Assembly (NCBI RefSeq): GCF_907164915.1
Contig: NC_061862.1
Location: 4,716,358 to 4,780,357 of the forward strand
Origin: Impatiens glandulifera
Lineage: Eukaryota > Streptophyta > Magnoliopsida > Ericales > Balsaminaceae
Direction: 5' to 3'
Length of the DNA: 64,000 bases
The notes beneath the pieces are model-generated. The model was not told where the DNA came from, searched no databases, and saw only the letters and a list, made by a program, of their open reading frames with translations. The translations under genes were made by a program, and so were the position numbers. This document shows positions 21,240 to 33,055 of this stretch, in pieces; position 1 is the stretch's first letter, and each line of letters starts with the position of its first letter.

Positions 21240-22829
21240 CATTTTTGAGAAAATAAAGAATGGTCTATAAATATAATAGAATTATTCTATTATTACTCAC
21301 GAATAATAGTGAAATCAACAGCGTAGAGTAAAAAGAGAATTATAACCAATTAAACATACTTTATGAGCAATGCTTTTATGCGGTGCTAACGATTTAATAA
21401 TTATCTTTGTAGTTCCAGAATATTTCAGTTTATGTTCGAAGTGTCAATCTAAACAAATAAATAGACTTATTCATCTTTTGAAAAAGACTTGTGACATTTG
21501 CTATGTCAATGACACTACTTCGTTTCGTTTTATCTAATCACTTTTTTTTTTTTGTGAAAGTTGCTTTTCTATTCGAAATATATATTCCAAAAAATGGTTT
21601 CTTAATTACAATATTGATTTAGACCCTCAATTCTCTTTTCTATAATCACTTTTAATACCTGTTCCGGAACGACAGGACAAACAATTATGTTATTACTAAA
21701 CTTCAACAAGTTATATCTTTTTTAATGAGAGGTTGAATCGAACTACGAATTAAATCAGTTTCTCGTAAACAAAGAGCACAATGCAAATAGTTTATGCAAC
21801 TTCAACATCGATTGGTAAACGTGATTTTAAAAAAATCTATTAGATCGTGTTCTTTCTCTGCTTGTTTTTTGTTTTTGAACCGATGTGGCCTTCTTTACAT
21901 TCTTTCATAATTATTAATTATTAACATGTCTTTTATGATAAAATAAATTAATGAAAATTATAATAATATTATATATTTAAATTTAACTTATTGTAAAACT
22001 AAAAATTTTTAACTAATATTTAATTTTTTTTCAAGTATCTTATATAAGAGTTATAATATGATTTAATTGAGTTATACAAAGACCTTACTTTGCTGGTCTA
22101 GGATATGATTAAATTAAGTTATAAAATCTATATTTGTAAACACAACTATAATCTTATCGAATCAAGTTTTGGAATATTTATATATTATTTTAATTTAGCA
22201 GAGTTTAAATTTTAAATTTTTCTTATTGACAAAAATTTAATTCATATTATTTATTAATGTATTGTTTGAATTATATTTTATTTTTATTTTTTTTTGTAAT
22301 AAATAAAAGTATTTCACTCTTTATTTGGCATAATTCCTTTGAATTGTAATCCTTCAAAATTATTTTCGTTTAGATGCGCAGATTAATGTTTTACATCATA
22401 GTTAATTGTGTTCAAAATCAAATTCATACATCCTAATTGTTCTATGCATGACAAGGGACCTTATCTTCTCTTGCCCCCGCTCTTGAGAAGTCATTTAGTT
22501 AGAGGAGCGAATAAAAAAGGGACAAAGGCCCTACTAACTAGAAGCCACAACATGTCTTCTATTTTTTTCATTTTAATAAGTTAGTTAGTTTGAGAAAAAA
22601 AATCAAAATTAAAGTATTTTTAGTGAAAATCAAATATTTAAAATAAAACTCTTTTTTATTAAAGTTAAACTAATAAATCATTGTAATAGTTTTGTTATTA
22701 ACATTTATATATAAGTTTGATAAAATAATATACTTAAAAGTATCAAATTCTTGAAAATATTATTGAATTATCCTATTCTTTAAATAAAAGAAGAAAAAAC
22801 CATTAGGCTCAATAATGACAAAAAAAAAA

Positions 22830-22890
22830 GTGTGATGTCCAACATTGTTAGATGAAGTGAAAATAAGGATCTGATATTATTATAAGAGGA
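22830..22890 (+). promoter_or_regulatory. snRNA-like promoter motif: upstream element plus TATA
   Basis: A plant USE-like GTCCAACATTG is followed about 35 bases later by TATTATAAG, close to the USE-TATA spacing of plant Pol II snRNA genes. Similar pairs are at about 24,540 (+), 26,757 (-), 28,325 (-) and 38,757 (-). No U1, U2, U4 or U5 sequence follows. Confidence 0.3.
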
Positions 22891-23164
22891 GAGTTGGTGA
22901 TTAGAAAAAATTACGAAACAAAGCATTGAACACAAAGCGAACTATTATTTCACCTTTTACTAAAGAATACCGTGTGTTCTTTACAATATGTGGCATACGC
23001 CTATTTATGTTTGGTCCTCTAATCAGAGGCACCCTACAATTGAGTTTACACTTTGAATTTTTCTTATCTACAAAATTTAATTCATAATAATTATTAATGT
23101 ATTATTTGAATTATACTTCAAAAAAATTGTAATAAATAAAAGTATTTCACTCTTTATCTGTCAT

Positions 23165-23260
23165 ACTCCCTTTTAATTGTAATCCTTCAAAATTATTTTC
23201 GTTTAGATGCTCCCTTTTAATTGTAATCCTTTAAAATTATTTTCGTTTAGATGCGCAGCA
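23165..23260. repeat. Short tandem duplication (~45 bases)
   Basis: CTCCCTTTTAATTGTAATCC through GTTTAGATGC occurs twice in a row. The right arm has one copy, so this arose after the palindrome formed. Confidence 0.6.
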
Positions 23261-23590
23261 GATTAATTTTTTACACCATAGTTAATTCTCTTCAAAAATA
23301 ACTTCTTACATTCTAATTGTTCTATGCATGACAATGGACCTTATCTTCTCTTGCCCCGCTCTCGAAAAGACTCAATCATTTAGTTAGAGGAGCGAATGAA
23401 AAAGGGACGAAGACCCTACTAACTAGGAGCCACAACATGTCTTTTATTTTTCCATCTTAATAAGTTAGTTAGTTTGAGGAAAAAAATCAACAAATGTCAT
23501 TGTGTGCAAACCGGTAAAGTACACAACATAAAACTACACTATTTTCCCTTCGGTTGTCGTCGTAGGCTTCGGAGATGAAAAAGGGTAAAA

Positions 23591-23692
23591 ATAATTTAGA
23601 CCATTTCTCGATTTGTGCGTGTCATTCTTGCGCAGGGGGCATGCTAATCTTCTCTATATCGTTCAAATTTTATCGAATGTCCCCGAAGGGAC
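23591..23692 (-). ncRNA. U6: U6 snRNA pseudogene copy (left arm)
   Basis: Read on the - strand it starts GTCCCTTCGGGGACAT and ends with ACACGCACAAATCGAGAAATG, unmistakably U6. The ACAGAGA box reads ATAGAGA here, and GCATGGCCCC has become GCATGCCCCC. The terminal T run is broken (AAATTATTTTT). A perfect plant USE (ATCCCACATCG) lies upstream at 23,743-23,753 with an A/T-rich TATA-like stretch between. The mutated ACAGAGA box suggests an inactive copy. Confidence 0.85.
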
Positions 23693-23742
23693 ATAACCAT
23701 CTTTCTCATTTTTAAAAAGACTTCATTCTTAAGTACGAGGAG

Positions 23743-23753
23743 CGATGTGGGAT
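23743..23753 (-). promoter_or_regulatory. Plant snRNA upstream sequence element of U6 (left arm)
   Basis: ATCCCACATCG on the - strand matches the plant USE consensus RTCCCACATCG exactly, about 51-61 bases before the U6 start. Confidence 0.7.
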
Positions 23754-25039
23754 CAATTTTAGAAAATGAATGGACAACTGCTATTTTTTGTGATCGACTA
23801 CTAGAGTGTTTTTCTAGGAATGCATGTGTTCTATATAGAGAATGAGGGTATTTCAAAGTATGCCCTCAATTTATAGGGTTTTTTCTTTTGAGGGAATATT
23901 GATTTTATGAGAGAAAAAGAATGGGGAGCTACCCATTATGTCATGTTGATAAGGTGTCCAAGGGCAGAGCTAGGATTTAAAATCTAGTCGAGCTAAGTTA
24001 TTTCCATAAAATTTACCCGGCTAGAATGATAATAATATGAAAAAAAAATATACGTAGTTTACGGTCGTTAGGTCCCTTCATCGACCGAAGAAATCAATAG
24101 AGACGATATTTCTCCCCGTCGTTATTTCCATTCGCGTGCAAGCTGTTTTGAGTTACCCGGGCTGTACATAGACACTCCCTTGAAGGTGTCGATGCCTCTG
24201 TTAATCTAAGTAACATTCTTCATAATGATTATAAGATAAGTTTATTAAATATCAAATACGAGTCATATACCTTGTTTGAAAGTACAAGTTATAACCACCA
24301 TCATAGTAATAACTTCAATCCAAATTAAAGCGTTTTTAGGGAAAATCAAATGTTAAAAATAAAACTCTTTTTATTGGAGCTATACTAATAAATCATTGTA
24401 ATAGTTTGTTATTAATATTTGATAAAATAATATATAGTTAAAAGTATCAAATTCTTGAAAGTATTATTGAATTATCCTATTCTTTAAATAAAAGAAGAAA
24501 AAACACCATTAGCCTCAATAATGACAAAAAAGTGTGTTGTCCCACATTGTTAGATGGAGTGAAAATAGGGATTCTATATTATTATAAGAGGGGAGTTGGT
24601 GATTACAAAAAATTATGAAGCCAAACACTTAAGACAAAGCAAACTATTCTTTCTCCTTTTATTAAAGAATACCGTGTGTTCTTTTCAATACGTGGCATAC
24701 GCCTATTTTTGTTAGGTCCTCTAATCGGAGGCACTCTATGTTAGGTCCTCTAATCGGAGGCACTCTACAATTGAGTTTAAACTTTGAATTTTTCTTATCT
24801 ACGAAAATATATTTCATATTATTTATTAATGTATTATTTGAATTATACTTAAAAAAAGTTGTAATAAATAAAAGTATTTCACTCTTTGTCTAACAACATA
24901 CTCCCTAATTGTTTTGCGCATGACTAAGGACCTTTTCTTCTCTTGCACCCGCTCTCACGAAGACTCAATCATTTAGTTAGAGAAGTGTGATCCACAATGG
25001 TATTCTAACTGATGATAAATATATATGTAAGTGTTTTAT

Positions 25040-25410
25040 CTTAGTTAGTCGATGTAGTATGTGTCTTAAGGAGGTGGAGACGATGTAGTATGTGTCGCTG
25101 GTATTTAGTGTATTATTTGGAGTATTACTTCTATTTTTTGGGTTATGTCGGGAATCATTGGTGCGTATTGAGAATCGTGGATTGAGGTAGCTAGATTTGT
25201 GGGTTTGAAACTATGAGGTTATATCTCTATTATTTTCTAGTGGATAATTTGGTTAGAGAGAAATGGTAGATCTTTTAACAATCTTAAATGACCGTTGCAG
25301 ATCCAACACAATGTTATCATCCTAACATTATATGATGTTCGATGTGGGAAGCCGGTAGATTCAGTCGGAGAGCTCATTTCCTTTTTGGAAGATCTCCGCA
25401 CATGTTAATT
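25040..25410 (+). pseudogene. LINE (L1-type) C-terminal remnant, left of palindrome centre
   Basis: Translation gives FWVMSGIIGAY, then ARFVGLK, WIIWLERNGRSFNN and, with a frame change, DSVGELISFLEDLRT. The IWLERN motif and its context are typical of the zf-RVT tail of plant L1-type reverse transcriptases. Stops are scattered. The mirrored copy is 25,955-26,340. Confidence 0.6.
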
Positions 25411-25685
25411 TTGTAATATTTGTGTGATTTTTTTTTATAAATTTAAAGTTTTTGTCGTTATGTGTAAACGACTATCCATTCACAATATTATTGCATGAAT
25501 CATTTAAAAAAAGCATCATAGAGTTTTATTTCAGGGGTGGGAAAGTTTAAAAGCGAGAGAGCTTGGATATCAATCCTCCATTAAAGCTTCAATCAACATT
25601 TTGATATTTTTTTTCAGGTGGAGTAAAACGGAACAAGCACCCAGAAAGCTTTAAAAATCTTCTAGGAAGCATTCCCGATCAATTG

Positions 25686-25696
25686 TAAATGTCCAC
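25686..25696. other. Palindrome centre (11-base spacer)
   Basis: TAAATGTCCAC separates the two arms. The innermost ~55 bases pair almost perfectly (ACAAGCACCCAGAAAG against CTTTCTGGGTGCTTGT). Confidence 0.85.
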
Positions 25697-25954
25697 GATC
25701 AATTAATCGGGAATGCTTCCTAGAAGATTTTTAAATCTTTCTGGGTGCTTGTCCCAGTTGGTTGAATCTTTAATGGAAGATTGATATCAAAGCTCTCTCG
25801 CTTTTAAACTTTCCCACCCCTGAAATAAAACTCTATGATGCTTTCGTTAAATGATTCATGCAATAATATTATGAATGGATAGTCATTTACACATAATGAC
25901 AAAAACTTTAAATTTATAAAAAAAATCACACAAATATTACAAAATTAACATGTG

Positions 25955-26340
25955 CGGAGATCTTCCAAAAAGGAAATGAGCTCTCCGACTGAATCTACCA
26001 GCTTCCCACATCGAACATCATATAATGTTAGGATGATAGCATTGTGTTGGATTCGCAACAGTCATTTAAGATTGTTGAAAGATCTACGATTTCTCTCTAA
26101 CCAAATTATCCACCAGAAAATAATAGAGATATAACCTAATTGTTTCAAACCCACAAATCTAGCTACCTCAATCCACGATTCTCAATACGCACCAATGATT
26201 CCCGACATAACCCAAAAAATAGAAGTAATACTCAAAATAATACACTAAATACCAGCGACACATACTACATCGTCTCAACCTCCTTAAGACACATATTACA
26301 TCGACTAACTAAGATAAGACACTTACTAAATGATTAACAT
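25955..26340 (-). pseudogene. LINE (L1-type) C-terminal remnant, right of centre
   Basis: The - strand reads FWVMSGIIGAYCESWIEVAR, WWIIWLERNRRSFNN and VDSVGELISFLEDLRT. It is better preserved than the mirror copy, but still has stops and no upstream RT domain. A third copy lies at 49,335-49,718. Confidence 0.6.
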
Positions 26341-27467
26341 TGTGTATCACACTTCTCTAACTAAATGATTAAGTGTTTGTGAGAGCGGGTGCAAGTGAAG
26401 ATAAGGTCGATAGTCACGCACAAAACAATTAGGGAGTATGTTGTCAGATAAAGAGTGAAATACTTTTATTTATTACAACTTTTTTTATGTATAATTAAAA
26501 TAATACATTAATAAATAATATGAATTAAATCTTCGTAGATAAGAAAAATTCAAAGTTTAAACTCAATGGTAGGGTGCCTCTGATTAGAGGACCTAAAAAT
26601 AGGCATATGCTACGTATTGAAAAGAACACACGGTAATCTTTAGTAAAAGACGAAAGAATAGTTCGCTTTGTGTTCAGTGCTTGGCTTCATAATTTTTTGT
26701 AATCACCAACTCCTCTCTTATAATAATATCGAATCCCTATTTTCACTTCATATAACAATGTGGGACAACAAACTTTTTTGTCATTATTGAGGCTAATGGT
26801 GTTTTTTCTTCTTTTTCTTTAATGAATAAGATAATTCAATAATACTTTCAAGAATTTGATACTTTTAACTATATATTATTTTATCAAATGCTAATAACAA
26901 ACTATTACAATGATTTATTAGTATAGCTCCAATAAAAAGAGTTTTATTTTTAACATTTGATTTTCACTAAAAACGCTTTAACTTGGATTGAAGTTATTAC
27001 TATGATGGTGGTTAAAACTCGTACTTTCAAACAAGGTATATGACTCGTATTTGATATTTAATAAACTTATGTTATAGTCATTATAACGAATGTTACTTAG
27101 ATTAACAGAGGCATCGACACCTTCAAGGGAGTGTCTATAAACAACCCGGGTAACTCAAAACAGTTTGTATGCGAATGGAAATAACGACGGGGAGAAATAT
27201 CGTCACTATTGATTTCTCTGGTCGATGAAGGGACCTAACGACCGTAAACTACGTATATTTTTTTTTCATATTATTATCATTCTAGCCGGGTAAATTTTAT
27301 GGAAATAACTTAGCCCGACTAGATTTTAAATCCCCTATAAATCGAGGGCATACTTTGAAAGACCCTCATTCTCTATATAGAACACATGCGTTCCTCGAAA
27401 AACACTTTAGCAGTCGATCACAAAAAATAGCAAAAAATAGCAGTTGTCCATTCATTTTCTAAAATTG

Positions 27468-27478
27468 ATTCCACATCG
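27468..27478 (+). promoter_or_regulatory. Plant snRNA upstream element of U6 (right arm, one mismatch)
   Basis: ATTCCACATCG differs from RTCCCACATCG by one base. A TATA-like TATTTTAAAG follows about 22 bases later, which is the Pol III-type spacing of plant U6 genes. The U6 start is at 27,531. Confidence 0.6.
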
Positions 27479-27530
27479 CTCCTCTAACTTAAGAATGAAG
27501 TATTTTAAAGAATGAGAGAGAGATGGTTAA

Positions 27531-27632
27531 GTCCCTTCGGGGACATTTGATAAAATTTGAACGATACAGAGAAGATTAGCATGGCCCCTGCGCAAGAATG
27601 ACACGCACAAATCGAGAAATGGTCCAAATTTT
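27531..27632 (+). ncRNA. U6: U6 spliceosomal snRNA copy (right arm)
   Basis: The copy is full length, from GTCCCTTCGGGGACAT to GAGAAATGGTCCAAATT, followed by a run of T that would end Pol III transcription. The ACAGAGA box and the AGC triad (GATTAGCATGG) are intact. About four positions differ from the plant U6 I remember: CATTTG for CATCCG, TTTG for TTGG, and CAAGAATG for CAAGGATG. It acts in the spliceosome if expressed. The mismatched USE and the substitutions make activity uncertain, but it is the better copy of the two. Confidence 0.85.
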
Positions 27633-29872
27633 TTTTATCCTTTTTCCTCTCTGAAGCGTACGCCGGCGACCGGAGGGAAAATAGTGTAGTTTTTTGTTGT
27701 GTACTTTACAGGTTTGCACACAATGACATTTGTTGATGTTTTTCTCAAACTAACTAACTTATTAAGATGAAAAATAAAAGTAATGTTGTGGTTCCTAGTT
27801 AGTAGGGTCTTTGTCCTTTTTTCATTCGCTCCTCTAACTAAATGATTGAGTCTTCTCAAGAACAGGGGCAAGAGAAGATAAGGTCCCTTGTCATGCATAG
27901 AACAATTAGAATGTAAGAATTTATTTTTGAAGAGAATTAACAATGGTGTAAAAAATTAATCTGCACATCTAAACGAAAATAATTTTTAAGGATTACAAGG
28001 GAGTATGTTGTCGGATAAAGAGTGAAATAGTTTTATTTATTAAAAATTTTTTGAAGTATAATTCAAATAATACATTAATAAATATTATGAATTAAATTTT
28101 CGTAAATAAGAAAAATTCAAAGTTTAAACTCAATTGTAGGGTGCTTCCGATTAGAGGACCCAACAAAAATAGGCGTATGCCATATATTGCAAAGAACACA
28201 CGGTATTCTTTAGTAAAAAGCAAAAGAATAGTTCGCGTTGTGTTCAGTGCTTGGCTTCATAATTTTTTCTAATTACCAACTCCCCTCTTATAATAATACC
28301 GGATCCTTATTATCACTTCATCTAACAATGTGGGACATCACACTTTTTTTTTGTCATTATTGAGCCTAATAGTTTTTTCTTCTTTTATTTAAAGAATAGG
28401 ATAATTCAATAATATTTTCAAGAATTTGATAGTTTTAAGTATATTATTTTATCAAACTTATATATAAATGTTAATAACAAAACTATTACATTGATTTATT
28501 AGTTTAGCTCCAATAAAAAGAGTTTTATTTTAAATATTTGATTTTCACTAAAAACACTTTAATTTTGATTTTTTTCTCAAACTAACTAACTTATTAAAAT
28601 GAAAAAAATAGAAGACATGTTGTGGCTTCTAGTTAGTAGGGCCTTTGTCCCTTTTTTATTCGCTCCTCTAACTAAATGACTTCTCAAGAGTGGGGGCAAG
28701 AGAAGATAAGGTCCCTTGTCATTTATAGAACAATTAGGATGTAAGAATTTGATTTTGAACACAATTAACTATGATGTAAAAAATTAATCTGCGCATCCTT
28801 CAAAATAATTTTGAAGGATTACAATTCAAAGGAAGTATGCCAAATAAAGAGTGAAATACTTTTATTTCTTACAAAATAAATAAAATAAAGTATAATTCAA
28901 ACAATACATTAATAAATAATATGAATTAAATTTTCGTCAAAAATTTAAAATTTAAACTCTGCTAAATTAAAAAAATATATAAATATTCCAAAACATGATT
29001 TGATAAGATTATAGTTGTGTTTACAAATATAGATTTTATAACTCAATTTAATCATATTATAACTCTTATATAAGATACTTGAAAAAAAAATTGAATATTG
29101 GTTAAAAATTATTAGTTTTACAATAAGTTAAATTTAAATATATAATATTATTATAATTTTCATTAATTTATTTTATGACAAAAGAAAGGTTAATAATTAA
29201 TAATTGTTAAAGAATGAAAGAAGTCCCACATTGGTTCAAAAATAAAAAACAAGCATAGAAAGAACACGATCTAATAGATTTTTTTTAAAGCACGTTTACC
29301 TACCGTTGTTGAAGTTGCATAAACTATTTGTATTGTGCTCTTTGTTGACGAGAAACTGATTCAATTCGTAAAAAAGATATAACTTGGTTCTATTTCATCT
29401 CTTCAACAAGTTTAGTAATAACATAATTGTCCTATCGTTCCGGAACAGGCATTAAAAGTGATTATAGAAAAGAGAATTGAGGGTCCTAAATCAATATTGT
29501 AATTAAGAAACCATTTTTTGGAATATATATTTCGAATAGAAAAGTAACTTTGAAAAAAAAAGTGATTAGATAAAACGAAACGAAGTAGTGTCATTGACAT
29601 AACATATGTCACAAGTCTTTGTCAAAAGATGAATAAGTCCATTTATTAGCTTAGATAGACACTTCGAACATAAACTGAAATATTCTGGAACTACAAAGAT
29701 AATTATTAAATCGTTAGCACCGCCTAAAAGCATTGCTCATAAAGTATGTTTAATTGGTTATAATTTTCTTTTGACTATGCGCTATTGATTTCACTATTAT
29801 CCGTGAGTAATAATAGAATAATTCTATTATATTTATAGACCATTTTTTATTTTCTCGAAATGCACTACAACA

Positions 29873-30856
29873 AAACACACTTTCAACCACCTTTATATGC
29901 CAACGCTTATTAAGCGTGGGTAAAAATTAAAAAAATAAAACTTTTGGCAACCTTTATACTTTACAACCACCTTTATTTTTTTTTATATACAAACTTTGTT
30001 AAAATCCTTAAAATTTAAGTATTATAAATTTAATATTTTTTATGTTTTATTTTTAAACTTTATAAATATTTTATTTCACTATATTAAAATTTTAAAATAA
30101 AATTTGACTTAAAATTTTATTTACACTAAAATTTAATTCATAAATTTTAAAATTTTATAACATTATTAATTTTTTTTTATTAACATCTGTCTTTTATTTA
30201 AGTATTTAAAATTAATTAAATTAAAAGTAAAAAATAAAATAAACCAAAAATAAATAAATTAAATATTATATTATATTTAATAATAAAATTTTAAATTATA
30301 TATATTTTAAAACTAGAATCAGTTTTTAATTATCAAGTCTAACACATTTTCTTTCTAAGCTAACCAATTCTTTCTAACCTAAAAAATCTTTCTGCCTGTG
30401 TTAATCAGACTATCATCCTTCTACTCTCTACAGCCATATTTCTGTGCTATCATCCTTCTACTCTCTGCAGCCAGATTGTCGTGCGCACGAGGTTAGTTAC
30501 ATTCTTCTTCAACCATTACGGCTTGCCTTCATCTGCACTATCATCCATTGACTCTCCGCAGCCAGATTGTCGCACCCACGAGGTTAGTTACATTCTTCTT
30601 CAACCATTAGGGCTTGCCTTCATCTTCACTATCATCCCTTGACTCTCCGCAGCTAGATTGTCGCACCCACGAGGTTAGTTACATTCTTCTCCGACCATTA
30701 GGGTTTTCCTTCATCTGCGGGTCTTGAAAGTCTTTTGAGTGATAAATGGTTCTACTTATCTGTTTTAAGGATACAACGAAGGTTTATATGCAATTTATTT
30801 AGGTCACTGGTTTTATTTTTCATGTCTGGCTCATAGATTTTCCCCTTGTTGTAGTG
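29873..30856. mobile_element. CACTA-like element, copy 3 (reverse orientation)
   Basis: It begins CACTACAACAAAACACAC and ends CCCCTTGTTGTAGTG, so both ends are CACTACAACAA (984 bases). It has the hairpin near 29,915 and three repeats carrying CCAGATTGTCG and GAGGTTAGTTACATTC at 30,460-30,720. Flanking triplets ATG and TTT differ, so there is no clear target duplication. No MITE is present, unlike copy 1. Confidence 0.55.
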
Positions 30857-32431
30857 TTTTGGATTTCTCAGTTATTTTTAGTTGAATTTTGATGCTAGGT
30901 TGTTGTCGCTGCACTAGATGATTAAACCATCTTTATGAGTGAGAAATGGTTATACTTTTTGTTTTAAGGATGAATTAGAGTATACATTCAACTTATTTAG
31001 TTGAACCATCTTTATGAGTGAGGTGTTGTACTCTCCATACAAATTACAACTTACAAGCGCACTCACATGTATATAGTTTGTATAAAATCCAGATGATTAG
31101 CTCGCAACCTTTAATTTCCCAAGTCATAATATGTTTTCCTTTGATTTTTTTGTTTGTGTAATAATATTCGTGCCTGCATAAAAGTGTGATGATGAAAGTG
31201 GTCACATAATTCTGATTTAGCTACATGGATACAACTTGAACTAATTTGAATCCCAACAAATTAGGGCTGAAGCAATGTCCATTATCGTGTGTTTGGATTC
31301 TGCATATTCCTTATAAATCATACAAAATAGTATATCTGTCTTTCAATTAAACTGAGACAGAGGTTGTTTATAATCAGACAGCAAACAAAAAAAGTCATGG
31401 TATTAGATTAGCGTCTAAGAATACATATCTTTTTCGAGGATCTCCTAACATTGTTCGTCTCTACAAGAAATGATTTATTTTTTGTTGTATGCACATGTTT
31501 GACGAATTTGGAAATATATGAATTTGGTATTTGCTGGTATAGTGGTATTGAGAATCATCTCAAGAAAGGAAGAGGTGGATGAATTCCTTGTAATTTTACT
31601 TGTTTAGGGTGACATTTAATATAGGTTTTATTAGGAAGGGTGTTATGAATTCCCCAATCGTTATGCCCGATCAAGGCTTCTTTGGTTGTTCCTAATTGGA
31701 TTCCTTTAATTTTCTATCACCTGTCAATGTACTTTCTTGTCTTTATTGAGTATTTTTTTGTTTGATATGTATAAACTTATAAAATCAGTTTTATACAGGG
31801 TACATAAAATGAGTATTAGTCACTAAAGTGAATGGAATGTTTGGAAACTATTCTACCACTGGTGCTTATATTATATCAATGGAAAGGCCTATAACATAAC
31901 TGGGGTTACATAGTATTGTTAAAAAAGTTAGTTTTTAACCAATGGATAAATATAACTTGTGTCTATTGGATCAGATGGACAGTTGTTGTCGCACCATTAG
32001 TAGATTATGTTTTGTCATTATGCTTATATTATATTAATGGAAATGCCTATAACATAACTGGGGTTACATAGTATTGTTAAAAAAGTTAGTTTTTAACCAA
32101 TGGATAAATATAACTTGTGTCTGTTGGATCAGATGGACAGTTGTTGTCGCACCATTAGTAGATTATGTTTTTCCATATAATGTTATCAGGGTTTATATCA
32201 AGGTAGATTGTTTAACAAAAGGATTATATTTTGAACGAATAGTTTTAAAATGCCCACATTAGTTAACGATACAATCATTTATCCATGTGGCTGTAGGTTT
32301 TCTCCAATAACTTCTCCTAATCTTATTCTCCAATAATTCTAAGAAAGAGTCAGACTAGAAGGTTAGTATTCAGTAATAATAATTGTTTTACAAAATGATG
32401 ATTTCAAAACTAAGGGTGAATGCATTTGCAG

Positions 32432-33055
32432 GTATTGCCTTCGTCAACACTTGAATTGTCATTTGAGTCCCTCAATGTGAAGAAATTTGATAGTATTGAT
32501 CATTCTTTCGCCAAAGGTATGTTGGTTTTGATTTCATGGTGATAATGACTTTGTTTCAATAAGAAATATAAAAGGGAACTTTGTAGGGATGAGAGTATCC
32601 ACACTATTCATTTTTTTCCTATAACCTAGAGATTTATTCTCATTTTATAGGACCTGAAATGAAATATAAAATAAATATAAGTTGTTTAGTATAAAGGACA
32701 AACTTGACTGGATATTGGTATGCTAACAATTACAGTGTGTTGTTATCCTTTACTCTTACATCTCTTTGTGAAAATTTTCTTGTTATGATACATATAGATT
32801 GCATTGACAGGATGGTGAATTCCATAGGCATGTCGGAGGAGATTTCTCCCTCACACAAGCACATAGTGAATCTATTTGATGAAAGTAGTCAAAGGTCACC
32901 CATTATGTTTACTTCAGTTGATAGTGTAAATGAAGAATTTCATGAAACTTACAACATTAATGATAATGCTGAGTTGGATGATACTGGAATTGAAAATTTT
33001 GCAACATGGGGTTTTGAGAATGAAGATTCGAATGGGGAAGACCCTATTTCCGGAG
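32432..33055 (+). other. Two candidate exons of an unrecognised gene
   Basis: Candidate exon 1 (32,432-32,516) lies between a GCAG acceptor and an AAAG/GTATGTTG donor and reads VLPSSTLELSFESLNVKKFD. A phase-compatible exon 2 could start after CCATAG at 32,828 (MSEEISPSHKHIVNLFDES...) and stay open to a GAG/GTGATT donor at 33,055. The product is acidic and Ser-rich, and I do not recognise it. The palindrome ends at 32,772, inside the proposed intron, so only exon 1 is duplicated in the left arm. The exon 2 acceptor lacks a good pyrimidine tract. Confidence 0.25.

Larger units (their letters stand above)
18415..25685. repeat. Giant palindrome, left arm (~7.3 kb)
   Basis: The arm is the reverse complement of 25,697-32,772 along its whole length, with small indels. 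One 245-base stretch compared by eye (about 22,835-23,080 against 28,130-28,350) differs at about 22 positions, so the arms are roughly 90% identical. Contents in order: a pseudo-exon (18,669-18,753), a 147-base tandem duplication, a CACTA-like element, the CACTA-flank repeat, a U6 copy, two 1.7-kb-spaced direct repeats starting GTGTGATGTCCAACATTG (22,830) and GTGTGTTGTCCCACATTG (24,530), and a LINE tail. No protein gene is visible. Confidence 0.9.
25697..32772. repeat. Giant palindrome, right arm (~7.1 kb)
   Basis: It is the reverse complement of 18,415-25,685. The arm ends near CTTTACTCTTACATCTCTTTGTG (about 32,772), opposite GATGTAAGAGTAAAGG at 18,418. It lacks about 100 bases present in the left arm near 23,890-23,990. 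It holds the LINE tail, U6, the CACTA-flank repeat, the CACTA-like element and the 147-base tandem pair in mirror order. Segments reappear elsewhere in the window: 25,755-26,133 at 49,335-49,718, and 26,672-27,318 at 38,655-39,315. Confidence 0.9.

Noticed and set aside
29412..29612. 66-codon ORF on the - strand
   Set aside because: It lies in the non-coding CACTA-flank repeat; the frame is broken in the other copies.
18415..32772. Palindrome as a sequencing or assembly artefact
   Set aside because: The arms differ by about one base in ten and have private indels and a private tandem duplication (23,165-23,260); an adapter or fold-back artefact would give near-identical arms.
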